A stretch of DNA of 27,866 bases from Deltaproteobacteria bacterium UBA2385 (GTDB lineage: Bacteria > Myxococcota_A > UBA796 > UBA2385), in assembly GCA_002343455.1 (NCBI GenBank), contig DDSR01000047.1, positions 274 to 28,139 on the forward strand, written 5' to 3'. The translations under genes were made by a program, and so were the position numbers. Shown in pieces: positions 1 through 9,444 of this stretch. Position 1 is the stretch's first letter. Every line of letters starts with the position of its first letter. The notes under the pieces were generated by a model. That model was not told where the DNA came from and did no database searches. It worked only from the letters and a program-made list of their open reading frames with translations.

Positions 1-1446
<1,446 letters not shown>

Positions 1447-1935
1447 TCAGCGCGCCTTGGGCTCGACCACCCGCACCAGGTTGCGGAGCGTCTGGCTGAC
1501 GCCCTGTCGGACCTGCTGGTTGACCAGGAGCTGCGGGACCCGTCCGATGCGGGTCAGGACCGAGAGCCGGACCTTGGTCCCACCCTCGTGCGGGGAGGTC
1601 CGCCACTCGACCTCCATCGCCTCGATCATGGAGTCGCCCTGGACCAGGGTCTCCTTGAAGCCGGTCGCCGTCGGGCAGCGCCGAACGGTGTACTTGAGCG
1701 GCTCGGTCAGGCCGCGGGTGGTGATGTGCACCAGCTGGCAGGGAGCGTCATCCTCGATGCGATGCGAGATGATGTCCTTGCTCATCGACATCGCCAGCGA
1801 GGTGTCGGCCAACACCGCCCGCACCTGGTCGGCGTCCATGCGGACCACCACGTCCTGCGAGACCTCGTCGGAGGCGCTCGCCAACGACGGGGAGACCAGC
1901 AGAGCCCAAGCCAGGATCGTCGTATGCGTCTTCAC
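1447..1935 (-). CDS. Exported START/SRPBCC-like protein of unknown role
   Basis: This is a 162-residue protein with a clear signal peptide (MKTHTTILAWALLVSPSLASAS, split: basic start, hydrophobic core, A-S-A cleavage region). The mature part resembles the polyketide cyclase/START (SRPBCC) fold in pattern: an N-terminal strand DVVVRMDADQVRAVL, a middle strand MEVEWRTSP, strand TKVRLSVLTRIGRVP and a long C-terminal helix QLLVNQQVRQGVSQTLRNL. The ligand is unknown and the fold call rests on pattern only. The GTG at 1935 is preferred because GAGGGG sits seven bases before it; another in-frame GTG at 1953 has no such site. It lies between rpsI and kdsB on the same strand and may be cotranscribed with either. 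Location is probably the periplasm. Confidence 0.72.
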   Translation of the reverse strand: MKTHTTILAWALLVSPSLASASDEVSQDVVVRMDADQVRAVLADTSLAMSMSKDIISHRIEDDAPCQLVHITTRGLTEPLKYTVRRCPTATGFKETLVQGDSMIEAMEVEWRTSPHEGGTKVRLSVLTRIGRVPQLLVNQQVRQGVSQTLRNLVRVVEPKAR

Positions 1936-2003
1936 GTTACCCCTCACCGACACCTGTCAGTAAGCCGGCCAAGGGGCAGCCGCAAGACGGCCCGGACCCA
2001 GAA

Positions 2004-2399
2004 TCAGCGCTTGCTGAACTGGAAGCGCTTGCGGGCGCCCGGCTGTCCGTACTTCTTGCGCTCGACCTCGCGCGCGTCGCGGGTCAGCAGGCCGTTCTCG
2101 CGCATCAGGGCGCGCAGCTCGGGCTTGAAGCCGACCAGGGCGCGGGCGATGCCCAGCCGGATGGCGCCGGCCTGCCCGGCCTTGCCGCCGCCGTGCACGT
2201 TGACGGTCACGTCGAAGCTCTCGCCGAGCTCGGACACCGTCAGGGGCTGACGAAGGATCAGCTTGCTGCTCTCGCGCTGGAAGTAGTTGTCCAGGCTGAG
2301 CTTGTTGACGGTGATCTTGCCGCCGCCGCTGCGCAGGTAGACGCGGGCCACCGCGGTCTTGCGTCGGCCGGTTCCGTAATACTGGGTCGGGGTCGCCAT
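2004..2399 (-). CDS. rpsI: 30S ribosomal protein S9 (uS9)
   Basis: Ribosomal protein S9 is part of the small-subunit head; its basic C-terminal tail reaches the P-site tRNA. The 131-residue product shows the family signatures [31 protein letters not shown], the G-rich [23 protein letters not shown] (split in two here), the [20 protein letters not shown] segment and the terminal KRFQFSKR. The end in Lys-Arg is typical and functionally important. It follows rplM by 14 bases on the same strand, the usual rplM-rpsI order. Start at the ATG gives the expected N-terminus. Nothing odd was seen. Confidence 0.98.
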   Translation of the reverse strand: MATPTQYYGTGRRKTAVARVYLRSGGGKITVNKLSLDNYFQRESSKLILRQPLTVSELGESFDVTVNVHGGGKAGQAGAIRLGIARALVGFKPELRALMRENGLLTRDAREVERKKYGQPGARKRFQFSKR

Positions 2400-2413
2400 G
2401 GTTCCTGGATCCT

Positions 2414-2848
2414 TCAGATGTGCGCGGGGAAGGGCTGGGGCTGCTGGGCCGCATGAGGATGCTCAGGGCCGGCGTAGATCTTCAGCTTGCCGATCACCTT
2501 GCGGGAGAGGCGGTTCTTGGGGAGCATGCCCTGGACGGCGTGCCGGATGATGCGCTCGGGGTCCTCGGTGAGGAGCTGACGAGCGGTCCGGGTCTTGAGG
2601 CCGCCGGAGTGACCGGAGTAGCGGTAGTACTCCTTCTGGTCGAGCTTGCGACCGGTGAAGGCCACCTTCTCGGCGTTGATCACGATGACGAAGTCACCGC
2701 AGTCGACGTGGGGGGTGAAGTCGACCTTGTGCTTGCCGCGAAGGGCGGTCGCGATGCGGGTGGTCAGACGTCCCAGGGTCTGGTCCGCTGCGTCGATCAC
2801 GAACCAGCCGTGTTCGACGGTGTTCGCGTTGGCCATGGTCGTGCTCAT
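2414..2848 (-). CDS. rplM: 50S ribosomal protein L13 (uL13)
   Basis: L13 is an early-assembling large-subunit protein. The 144-residue product contains [61 protein letters not shown] (read in parts), the [12 protein letters not shown] segment and the strongly conserved [13 protein letters not shown] followed by [16 protein letters not shown]. The ATG at 2848 gives [10 protein letters not shown]; an internal ATG four codons later is also possible. The gene heads a two-gene unit with rpsI. The 154-base leader upstream holds a short perfect hairpin (separate entry), of interest because rplM-rpsI is known to be autoregulated by L13 in E. coli. Confidence 0.98.
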   Translation of the reverse strand: MSTTMANANTVEHGWFVIDAADQTLGRLTTRIATALRGKHKVDFTPHVDCGDFVIVINAEKVAFTGRKLDQKEYYRYSGHSGGLKTRTARQLLTEDPERIIRHAVQGMLPKNRLSRKVIGKLKIYAGPEHPHAAQQPQPFPAHI

Positions 2849-2878
2849 GAGGTCACCAGGGAGGGTTCGAGGGGCTCG

Positions 2879-2896
2879 GCAGGTCCTGCAACCTGC
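2879..2896 (-). other. Short hairpin in the rplM leader
   Basis: On the transcribed strand the sequence reads GCAGGT-TGCAGG-ACCTGC: a perfect six-base stem with a six-base loop. It ends about 31 bases before the rplM start and so would fall in the 5' untranslated region. E. coli L13 represses its own mRNA by binding the leader, so a structured leader is plausible. The stem is short, however, and in G+C-rich DNA such hairpins arise often. The role is unproven. No convincing -35/-10 pair was seen in the rest of the 2849-3002 gap. Confidence 0.25.
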
Positions 2897-3002
2897 GCGG
2901 TTGTGCCCATGGGGGGCCGGAGCGGGGGATCAGGAGCGGACTGGCTGGTGTGGCCGATTCGCCCTGAACTACGCAATGGCCCTGCGGGCAGGACGCCGGT
3001 GT

Positions 3003-4655
3003 TTAGTCGAGCAGGCGCACCGTGTCAAGCGCCTCGGAGAGCGTCAGGCCGGGGTCCAGGGCGCGCCCGAGGCTGGCCCGAAGGACGGCCTGGATCAGCG
3101 GGTCCTCTCCCGGCATGCCCGGAGCGGCCAGTAGCATGCGGGCCTGCGCTCCCTCTCCTGCCGCGAGCAGCTCCTGCGTGGCCACCCAGCGTTGCACGGG
3201 CGAGCGCTGCTCGGGAGGCGGCAGCGGCGGGACCACGGTCCTCTCCGGCCCCGCCGCGAGCCCGGCGGGCACCTGCGCCTCGGTCGGGTGGCCCCCCGGC
3301 CACACGCCTTGCCAGGGCATCATCCGGTCGACGCTGCGGGAGAGGATCTCCACGGCGACCGGGTCCCGCTCGGCCAGCTCGGCGGCGGCCACCGGCAGCC
3401 GCGAGGGGTCCAGCGCAGCGAGGAGCCTCATCCTCGCCCGGTGCGCCCCGCGATCGTCGGGGGCGGCCGCGACGGCCTCGTCCGCCAGCCGCAGAGCCGC
3501 CTGCTCCTCGCCCGCGGCCATGGCCACCCGGGCGCGCAGGATCAGCACGGGCGCCGAGCTGCCCGCGCCGGAGTCGAGCAGCACACCCGCGGCGAAGGGC
3601 TGATCCAGCGCCAGCCAGGCCGCCGCCAGGGCCGCCCGGGCCGGGGGCCCCCGATCCTCAGCCCGGGCCAGCATCGCCGAGGCGGCCTCCTCGATCCCGC
3701 CTCGCTCGCCGGCGATCAGCGCCGCCCAGAGGGTGTGCAGCCGCGCCTCGGGGCTGTCCTCGCCCAGGGCGCGCCCGAGGAGGTCCGCGGGAGGCTCCAC
3801 CCCGCAGCGGCCGTCCTGGACGAGGATGGCCGCCGCGTGCAGATCGGCGCCGGCCTGGAGGTAGAGGGCGCAGGCCTCGGCGGCGCGGCCCTGGGCGTCG
3901 AGCGCGTCGGCCAGCAGGCGAGAGAGGTAGGGGGCCGAGGCCGCGTCCAAGCAGCCCTCCGCCACCTCCTCCAGGGCGAGGAAGTCCAGCCGGGCCCAGG
4001 CCACGCGGCCGGCCGAGCGGCAGCCCTCTCGATCGGCCGGGTAGGCGCGGTGCAGGGCCCGCGCTGCGTCGTGGGGATCCCGGGCGAGATCCTGCTGGGC
4101 GCGCAGCAGGGCCGAGAGGCCCAGGAGATCGACCGAGGAGGGGCGACCCAGCCGCTGGAGGGCCTCCTCGGGGCGGCCCAGGGCGAGGTCGGACCAGGCC
4201 ATGGCGGCGCGCCAGGAGGCGGCCTCGATCCCCTCCCCCGGCGGCTCCGAGGCCAGCAGCGCCCTCGCCTGCGTCGCCGTGAGGCCGGTCTGCTGCGGCC
4301 AGCGGGAGGCCGTGGCGACCAGCCAGGACCAGCCCAGCTCGCTGGGCTCGGCCAGCAGGCCGGCGGCGATGGCGTCGAAGGCCTTCCGGCCGAGCTCCTC
4401 CTGCCAGGCGGCGCCGGCCTGACCCGCCCACCCCGTCCCTGGGGAGCCCGGGGCGCTCGGGGAGCCCGGGGAGCGCCCCTCCCGCCAGCGAGCCAGGAGC
4501 TGCTGTCGGGCGCGGTCGAGGGCTTGATGGTCGACCGAGGGAGCCGTGGGGGCCGGCGCTTCGCCCACGCAGGCCGGGCGGCCGCAGGCGCCTGCGAGGC
4601 CGAGGACCAGCAGCAACCACGGCGCCCGCCATCCCGTCCCCTTCATCGCCCTCAT
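3003..4655 (-). CDS. Candidate lipoprotein with TPR-like helical repeats
   Basis: This 550-residue protein has an unknown specific role. Residues 1-24 form a lipoprotein-type signal: Arg/Lys near the start, hydrophobic WLLLVLGLAGAC and a Cys at 24. The lipobox has Ala rather than Leu at -3, so lipidation is likely but not certain. After a Pro/Ala linker, the rest is nearly all Ala/Leu/Glu/Arg-rich helix pairs of 30-40 residues, for example ASWRAAMAWSDLALGRPEEA, RLLADALDAQGRAAEACALY and ILRARVAMAAGEEQAALRLA. This looks like a degenerate tetratricopeptide solenoid used for protein contacts. The ATG at 4655 has GGGGA about eight bases upstream; a second ATG lies three codons in. It stands alone between rplM and the divergent FYDLN gene. 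The probable site is the periplasmic face of a membrane. Confidence 0.78.
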   Translation of the reverse strand: MRAMKGTGWRAPWLLLVLGLAGACGRPACVGEAPAPTAPSVDHQALDRARQQLLARWREGRSPGSPSAPGSPGTGWAGQAGAAWQEELGRKAFDAIAAGLLAEPSELGWSWLVATASRWPQQTGLTATQARALLASEPPGEGIEAASWRAAMAWSDLALGRPEEALQRLGRPSSVDLLGLSALLRAQQDLARDPHDAARALHRAYPADREGCRSAGRVAWARLDFLALEEVAEGCLDAASAPYLSRLLADALDAQGRAAEACALYLQAGADLHAAAILVQDGRCGVEPPADLLGRALGEDSPEARLHTLWAALIAGERGGIEEAASAMLARAEDRGPPARAALAAAWLALDQPFAAGVLLDSGAGSSAPVLILRARVAMAAGEEQAALRLADEAVAAAPDDRGAHRARMRLLAALDPSRLPVAAAELAERDPVAVEILSRSVDRMMPWQGVWPGGHPTEAQVPAGLAAGPERTVVPPLPPPEQRSPVQRWVATQELLAAGEGAQARMLLAAPGMPGEDPLIQAVLRASLGRALDPGLTLSEALDTVRLLD

Positions 4656-4766
4656 CGCTGCTTTCCCCGCTCTGCGGCTTGACTGCGTGGTCAGGTGTGG
4701 TAACCCTGCCGCCCCCGGAGCCCCTTCTCCGCGGCTCCTCTCGGCACCTCCCTATGGGGCATCACC
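4656..4766. promoter_or_regulatory. Divergent intergenic region with weak promoter-like boxes
   Basis: These 111 bases separate two genes read outwards, so promoters for both are expected here. On the plus strand TTGACT (4679-4684) is followed after 16 bases by TAACCC (4701-4706): a good -35 match with a poor -10. No clear operator was seen. The assignment is tentative. Confidence 0.3.
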
Positions 4767-5075
4767 ATGCAGAACAAAGCTGCCCTTGGCAAGCGATACA
4801 CATGCTTCTCCTGCGGGTCGAAGTTCTACGACCTGAACAAGCCCGAAGCGGTCTGCCCCAAGTGCGGGACCGACCAGGCCTCCGACCCGGCGCCGGATCC
4901 CCGCGTCGCCGTCATGGCCCGCTACAAGGCCGGCGCGCGCCCCACCGCCCTCAAGAAGAAGGTGGACGCCTACAAGGACGACCTGGACGACGATGACGCT
5001 CCGTCGCTCGAGGACGACGAGGACGACGCCACCCCGGCTGACCTCGGCGAGGAAGAGTCCGACGACGAGGGATGA
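4767..5075 (+). CDS. FYDLN acid-domain zinc-ribbon protein (TIGR02300-type)
   Basis: A 102-residue protein of a recognised conserved family whose function is not known. The N-terminus is a zinc ribbon with two Cys pairs, CFSC (13-16) and CPKC (30-33), flanking the name-giving FYDLN motif (20-24). A basic middle ([10 protein letters not shown]) leads into an extremely acidic, disordered tail rich in Asp and Glu from about residue 70. This layout, a small metal-binding head with an acidic tail, is exactly that of the family. The ATG at 4767 is the only sensible start; a GGGG run lies upstream. It is the only plus-strand gene in this part and converges on truA. Its last 106 bases are also read, on the other strand, as the truA C-terminal tail. 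Confidence 0.9.
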   Translation: MQNKAALGKRYTCFSCGSKFYDLNKPEAVCPKCGTDQASDPAPDPRVAVMARYKAGARPTALKKKVDAYKDDLDDDDAPSLEDDEDDATPADLGEEESDDEG

Positions 5076-5908
5076 GCTGACCCGCTCCCGGTAGGGGTCC
5101 CGTCGTCGACCGGACGGCGAGGCCCCTGCCCGAGGCGCACCTCCACCAGCCACAGGCCCTGCGCCGGCGCGGTCTCTCCCGCCGCGTCGCGGTGCCGGGC
5201 CTGGACGACCTCGCCCACCCAGGACTCCGGCCGCCGGCCCAGGCCCACCTCCACCAGCGTGCCGGTCATGATGCGGACCTGGTGACGCAAGAAGCCGTGG
5301 CCCTCGAACTCCAGCCAGAGCTCGTCGGGCTGCTCGAGCAGGCGGACGGACTGCAGCAGGCGGACGGAGTGCTCCGCCCCGCAGCCGCGGGCCTGGAAGC
5401 TGCGGAAGTCCTGGCGACCGACCAGCCGCTGGGCGGCGAGCTGCATGGCGGCGACGTCGAGGGGCTGGCCGGGGGGCCGGGCGAGGTGCCAGCAGAGGCC
5501 CTCGCGAAAGGGGCAGCGGGCCTGTCGGGTCAGGATCCGGTAGCGGTAGAGCTTGCTGGTGGTCCAGCCGCGGGGGTCGAAGCCTTCGGGCGCGGGCTGG
5601 ACGTCGAGGCAGGCGATGCTGCGCGGCAGCAGGTGGTTCAACCCAGCCTTCAGCCGGGCGGGCTCGCGCTGCACCGCCGTCTCGAAGGCCGTTACCTGGT
5701 GCAGGGCGTGGACGCCGGCGTCGGTCCGGCCCGAGGCCCGGACGCGCACCTCGCTGTGACCGAGCAGCCGGCTGAGCGCCTCTTCCACGACCTGCTGGAC
5801 GCTCAGCCCGTTGCGCTGGCGCTGCCAGCCGACGAAGCCTCGCCCGTCCCAGGCGAGGTCGAGCCGCCAGGTCAGCGCCGCGGGGCCGGTGTCGGAGGGC
5901 GCGCCCAC
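4970..5908 (-). CDS. truA: tRNA pseudouridine(38-40) synthase
   Basis: TruA isomerises uridine to pseudouridine at positions 38-40 of the tRNA anticodon arm. The catalytic Asp is D63 in [15 protein letters not shown]. Other family segments are [67 protein letters not shown] and a final LWLVEVRLG strand near residue 260. The remaining 50 or so residues are a Ser/Pro-rich tail (runs such as [14 protein letters not shown]) that is not part of the family. It arises because the frame continues antisense through the acidic tail of the neighbouring FYDLN gene. The core is certain; whether the tail is tolerated or functional is unknown. It is the last gene of the long minus-strand train from the IHF-like gene, two genes after the USG-1-like gene. 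Confidence 0.95.
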   Translation of the reverse strand: MGAPSDTGPAALTWRLDLAWDGRGFVGWQRQRNGLSVQQVVEEALSRLLGHSEVRVRASGRTDAGVHALHQVTAFETAVQREPARLKAGLNHLLPRSIACLDVQPAPEGFDPRGWTTSKLYRYRILTRQARCPFREGLCWHLARPPGQPLDVAAMQLAAQRLVGRQDFRSFQARGCGAEHSVRLLQSVRLLEQPDELWLEFEGHGFLRHQVRIMTGTLVEVGLGRRPESWVGEVVQARHRDAAGETAPAQGLWLVEVRLGQGPRRPVDDGTPTGSGSAHPSSSDSSSPRSAGVASSSSSSSDGASSSSRSSL

Positions 5909-5909
5909 C

Positions 5910-8321
5910 TCAGTAGTGGATGCCCAGGCCCATCGTGAACTGCGAGCCGGAGAGGTCCAGCCCCTCCTGGAAGACGCCGACCTCCTGGCGCCGCCACTCG
6001 CCGACCACGTAGGAGTCCTTCATGCCCATCCGCGAGAAGGCCAGGCCGGCGCGGCCGCGGTCGAAGACGTCGAGGAGCAGCTGGCCGCCGACGCCGTAGT
6101 GGTAGCCCCACTTGCCTCCGCCGATGCCGGTCTTGTCGCCGTCGGCGTTGGTGGTCCACTGCTCACGCCAGAGCCAGAGGTCTCCACCGCCGGTCACGTA
6201 AGGCACCAGCACCTGCTCCTTGAGCACGTCCAGGCGCAGGGTCAGGTTGCCGGTGACCGGGACCGCCCAGAGCAGGTCGTCCTGGGTGCTGCTCTCGCCG
6301 GTCGAGGTCAGCAGCGTCCCCTTCTTGCGGTAGTAGCCGGCGCCGAAGGTGAACTGGACGTAGCCCTTCCAAGAAGGCCCGGTCTCCAGCAGGAACACGT
6401 TGTGCCCGCGCTCGCCGAGCACCTCGACGATGGCGTTGTCCTGGGCGAAGGTCATCGGGCCGACCCGCAGCGCGGTGGCCCCCATGACGTTGTTCTCGTC
6501 GTCGTCCACCTGGTCGGCCGAGGCGCTGCCCGGCAAGGCCACCAGCACGGCGAGGCCCAAGGCGCCCAAGGCGCGGCGGCGGCGGCGCGAGGCGGCCAGC
6601 AGGCCGAAGAGGGCCAGCCCCGCCGCGGGGGCGCCAGCGACTCCGCAGAAGCCGCCGGACTCGCCGCTGCGGTCGGCGACGCTGAAGGTCTGGCGCGGGG
6701 TGCCGGTAACGACGCTGCTCATCTCACCCTCCAGGCCCCCGGCGTCGATCGCGCGGGCGGCCAGGTAGTAGGTCTGATCGTTGGTAAGGGGCGATATCAC
6801 GAGCACGAGGGACTCGTCCGGGGCGACCGTGTAGAGCAGATCACCCTCCTCGATCGGGTCCTCGCCGTCGAAGTCCGGCCCGCCGCCCGCCGCCCAGCTC
6901 TCGGCCTCGAAGGCCGTGACGCTGAGGTAGACCCGGACGCTGCTGAGGTCCTCGTCCGAGGGAGCCGTAAACGAGAGGGTCAGGTACTCGTTGCCGACGC
7001 CCACCGACTCGTCGGTGAGGGAGAGCTTCGGGGGCGGGTTGTCGACGTCGACGACCGCGGAGTCGTGCCCGGTGACGCCGTTGTCCCCGGTGACGACCAC
7101 GCGGATCCGGTTCTCGCCCTCGACCCACTCCTCGTCGACCTGCAGGCTCTCCACCACCGAGACCCCCGCCTCGACCGCGCCCAAGGCCAGCACGCTGCCG
7201 CCTTCGTCGTCGTCGGCCCCCAGGCGGAGCTCGTAGGTGCCATCCCGGTCGCTGCTGAAGGAGAGGCTGAGCTCGTCGCCCTGCCCGAGCTCGGTCGGCG
7301 AGACCGAGGAGACGTCGACCCAGGGCCCCCCGGTGGCGACCCAGACGTCGCCCTCGCGCGTCCCGATCACCACCGTCTCGCCCAGGCGCACCATCTCGGA
7401 GACGGTCAGGCCCGAGCTGCCGTAGTCGAAGCGGGCCAGGACCTCGTCGCCGAAGGTGTTGGAGGAGCTGAAGAATTCGTAGATGGAGAACTCGCCCTGG
7501 CCGCCGTCGGCCACCAGCAGCTCCTCGCTCTCCTCGAGCAGGCAGATGCTGTCGACCTCGTCGAGGCCGTCGCTGGAGTCCAGCGAGAGCGACCAGTCGT
7601 TGCCGGAGAGGTCGAACCAGGCGACCGCCGAGCCCCCGCCCGCGAAGAAGGCGCCCCCGTCCTCGCGCGCCACGAGATCCTGGCCGTCCAACGTGCCCAG
7701 CGAGTCGGTCTCCGAGCTGACGCTGCCGGTCGAGATGTCCACCTTGGACAGGTTGTCACTACCATGCAGGACCAGCAGGTAGGTCCCGTTGCTCTCCATG
7801 TCGACGAAGCCGTCCCGGGCCATCGTCGAGGGGTAGCCGGAGACGCCGTCGACCGTGTCGGTCAGCGGGTCGACCACGTGCAGGCTGGGGTAGCCTCCGT
7901 CGAGGTCTTCGCTCAGCACGTAGAGCAGGCCGTCGACCACCAGCAGGCCGAGGATCTCGCCCGCGCCGATGTCGATCGAGGAGCCCGAGCTGGTCAGCCG
8001 GCCGCCGTCCAGGGTGGCCCAGCGCACCAGCCCGTCCTCGCAGCCGACGTAGACCCGGGTCTCGCTGCCGTCGTTCCAGGGACCGACGCCGCGGGTCCCC
8101 CCGCAGAGCGCGACCTGGTCGAGGTCCCAGGAGCGGGTGTCCAGCGCGGCCAGGGCGCCGCCGCTGGGATCGGCCATCAGGATCGTGTAGCCATCGGGCG
8201 CGACGACGAGATCCTGCGCCTCGGAGAGGCCGGTGGCGCTGGTGGAGCCCGAGAGCACCCAGGCGACCCGATCGGGAGAGGCGAGGACCGGCAGCGCGGC
8301 GAGGAGCAGGAGCAGGAGCAT
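5910..8321 (-). CDS. Secreted beta-propeller/Fn3-like protein fused to an outer-membrane barrel
   Basis: This 803-residue surface protein of unknown role looks like two proteins in one frame. Residues 1-14 are a very hydrophobic signal peptide. Residues about 20-330 have short repeated beta segments typical of a propeller (LVVAPDGYTILMAD, RVYVGCEDGLVRWATLD, GLLYVLSEDLDGG). Two Ig/fibronectin-like modules follow (about 334-425 and 427-540). Then comes GGFCGVAGAPAAG plus a hydrophobic stretch and SRRRRR (557-583), laid out like a MYXO-CTERM or GlyGly-CTERM anchor with Cys559. The arginines lead straight into a second signal-like segment ending ASA at 602. The last 200 residues have alternating strands and end in Tyr, like a small outer-membrane barrel. 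No in-frame stop or ATG separates the halves; only TTG/GTG codons occur there. The only start seen is the ATG at 8321. It stops one base before the truA start. Confidence 0.82.
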   Translation of the reverse strand: MLLLLLLAALPVLASPDRVAWVLSGSTSATGLSEAQDLVVAPDGYTILMADPSGGALAALDTRSWDLDQVALCGGTRGVGPWNDGSETRVYVGCEDGLVRWATLDGGRLTSSGSSIDIGAGEILGLLVVDGLLYVLSEDLDGGYPSLHVVDPLTDTVDGVSGYPSTMARDGFVDMESNGTYLLVLHGSDNLSKVDISTGSVSSETDSLGTLDGQDLVAREDGGAFFAGGGSAVAWFDLSGNDWSLSLDSSDGLDEVDSICLLEESEELLVADGGQGEFSIYEFFSSSNTFGDEVLARFDYGSSGLTVSEMVRLGETVVIGTREGDVWVATGGPWVDVSSVSPTELGQGDELSLSFSSDRDGTYELRLGADDDEGGSVLALGAVEAGVSVVESLQVDEEWVEGENRIRVVVTGDNGVTGHDSAVVDVDNPPPKLSLTDESVGVGNEYLTLSFTAPSDEDLSSVRVYLSVTAFEAESWAAGGGPDFDGEDPIEEGDLLYTVAPDESLVLVISPLTNDQTYYLAARAIDAGGLEGEMSSVVTGTPRQTFSVADRSGESGGFCGVAGAPAAGLALFGLLAASRRRRRALGALGLAVLVALPGSASADQVDDDENNVMGATALRVGPMTFAQDNAIVEVLGERGHNVFLLETGPSWKGYVQFTFGAGYYRKKGTLLTSTGESSTQDDLLWAVPVTGNLTLRLDVLKEQVLVPYVTGGGDLWLWREQWTTNADGDKTGIGGGKWGYHYGVGGQLLLDVFDRGRAGLAFSRMGMKDSYVVGEWRRQEVGVFQEGLDLSGSQFTMGLGIHY

Positions 8322-8409
8322 GCCTTCGATCGAGCAAGTTCCGTGCCTGCCAGGGACTGCGCCCTCTGGCGATTTGCGCGTGAACGGCCAGGGACAAGCT
8401 GTCAGCGAC

Positions 8410-9444
8410 TCAGAGCAGCCCGCCCTCCCACAGCGCGGTGGCGATGGCGATGGCGTTGTTGCTGGCGCCGAAGCGCAGGTTGTCGCCCACCGCCAGCAGG
8501 TGCAGCCCGCCAGAGCCCGAGGGGTCGTTGCGCAGGCGCCCGACGAAGAGGGCCGACCGGCCGACCACCCGGCGAGGTCCGGGCACCGGATCGGCGAGGT
8601 TCAGGCCGCGGGCCGAGCCGAGGGCGGCGCGAAGCTCGTCCATGTTGGCCTCGTGCTCGAGCTCGATCTGCAAGGAGGCGACCAGGCCCGAGAAGAAGGG
8701 CGCGGTCATCAGGCTGAAGGCGAGGCGGGGCGCGGGCAGGTCGACCACTGCGGCGACCTCGCTGGCCAGCCGCACCTCGGCGTCCGTCCAGCCCGCCAGG
8801 GGATCGTCGGGCGGACGGACGGCGCCGGGCCCGGGCAGGAGGTCGAAGGCCAGCCCGTTGGGGAAGACCCGGCGGGGCGGCTCCTTCTGGTTGAACATGG
8901 CGACGACCTGGCCGGAGAGCTCGTCGACCCCCGCTCGCCCGGCCGCGCCGGCCGAGAGCAGGACGGTGCCCTGGGCCCCGACGGGCGCGAACTCCCGCAG
9001 GGCGCCCAGGACGGTGGCCAGCAGCACGCCGGGGGCCGAGGGCGAGCAGACGATGCGCTCGCGGGCGGCCTCTTGCAGGGAGTCGGCCCCGACCGCCGGC
9101 ACGACCAGCGGCCCCCGGTCGGCCAGCGAGCCGCCGATGTCGACGACCATGATGCCGCGCTCGGCCAGGATGGGGCCGACGAAGCGGGCGGCCTCGGAGG
9201 GCAGGGCCAGGAAGGCGAGATCGACCCCCTCCAGCATGGTGGTGCTGCCGATGTCCTCTCCCAGGGCCTGCACACGGTGGACCCGGTCGCCGTGCTCGAC
9301 CACCCGCCCCACGCTGGCCGGGCTGGCGAAGAGCCGCAGCTCTCGCAAGGGCAGGGCCGACTTGGGCAGGGTCGCGAGCAGATCGCCGCCCACCGCGCCG
9401 GTCGCGCCGATGATCGCGATGTTGAGCCCTTCGCCTTCACTCAT
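8410..9444 (-). CDS. USG-1-like aspartate-semialdehyde dehydrogenase homologue, catalytic residues absent
   Basis: The 344-residue protein has the fold of aspartate-semialdehyde dehydrogenase: nucleotide loop IAIIGATGAVGGDLL (9-23), VVDIGGSLADRGPLVVPAV, VLLSAGAAGRAGVDELSGQ, GLAFDLLP and the C-terminal DNLRFGASNNAIAIA. The active-site Cys motif (N-P-N-C-S/T in true enzymes) reads S134-P-S-A137-P here, and the catalytic His position (G-H-S) reads G253-L254-V. Both catalytic residues thus appear lost, as in E. coli Usg (USG-1), to which it seems closer than to Asd. It may bind NADP or a partner without catalysis. The start at 9444 has AGGAGA about seven bases upstream; the start overlaps the tsaB stop by eight bases. 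Automated annotation would likely call it asd. Confidence 0.85.
   Translation of the reverse strand: MSEGEGLNIAIIGATGAVGGDLLATLPKSALPLRELRLFASPASVGRVVEHGDRVHRVQALGEDIGSTTMLEGVDLAFLALPSEAARFVGPILAERGIMVVDIGGSLADRGPLVVPAVGADSLQEAARERIVCSPSAPGVLLATVLGALREFAPVGAQGTVLLSAGAAGRAGVDELSGQVVAMFNQKEPPRRVFPNGLAFDLLPGPGAVRPPDDPLAGWTDAEVRLASEVAAVVDLPAPRLAFSLMTAPFFSGLVASLQIELEHEANMDELRAALGSARGLNLADPVPGPRRVVGRSALFVGRLRNDPSGSGGLHLLAVGDNLRFGASNNAIAIATALWEGGLL

Noticed and set aside
1954..2003. Terminator after rpsI
   Set aside because: The G+C-rich stretch can be folded only with bulges and has no T-run on the transcribed strand.
2420..4282. Plus-strand open frame antisense to rplM and the candidate lipoprotein
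   Set aside because: Its product is almost all Pro/Arg/Gly/Ala, a sign of shadow reading in G+C-rich DNA.
5811..8717. Long plus-strand open frame, about 970 codons
   Set aside because: It is antisense to the surface-protein gene and truA; the minus-strand frame has a signal peptide, anchor and barrel features while this one has none.
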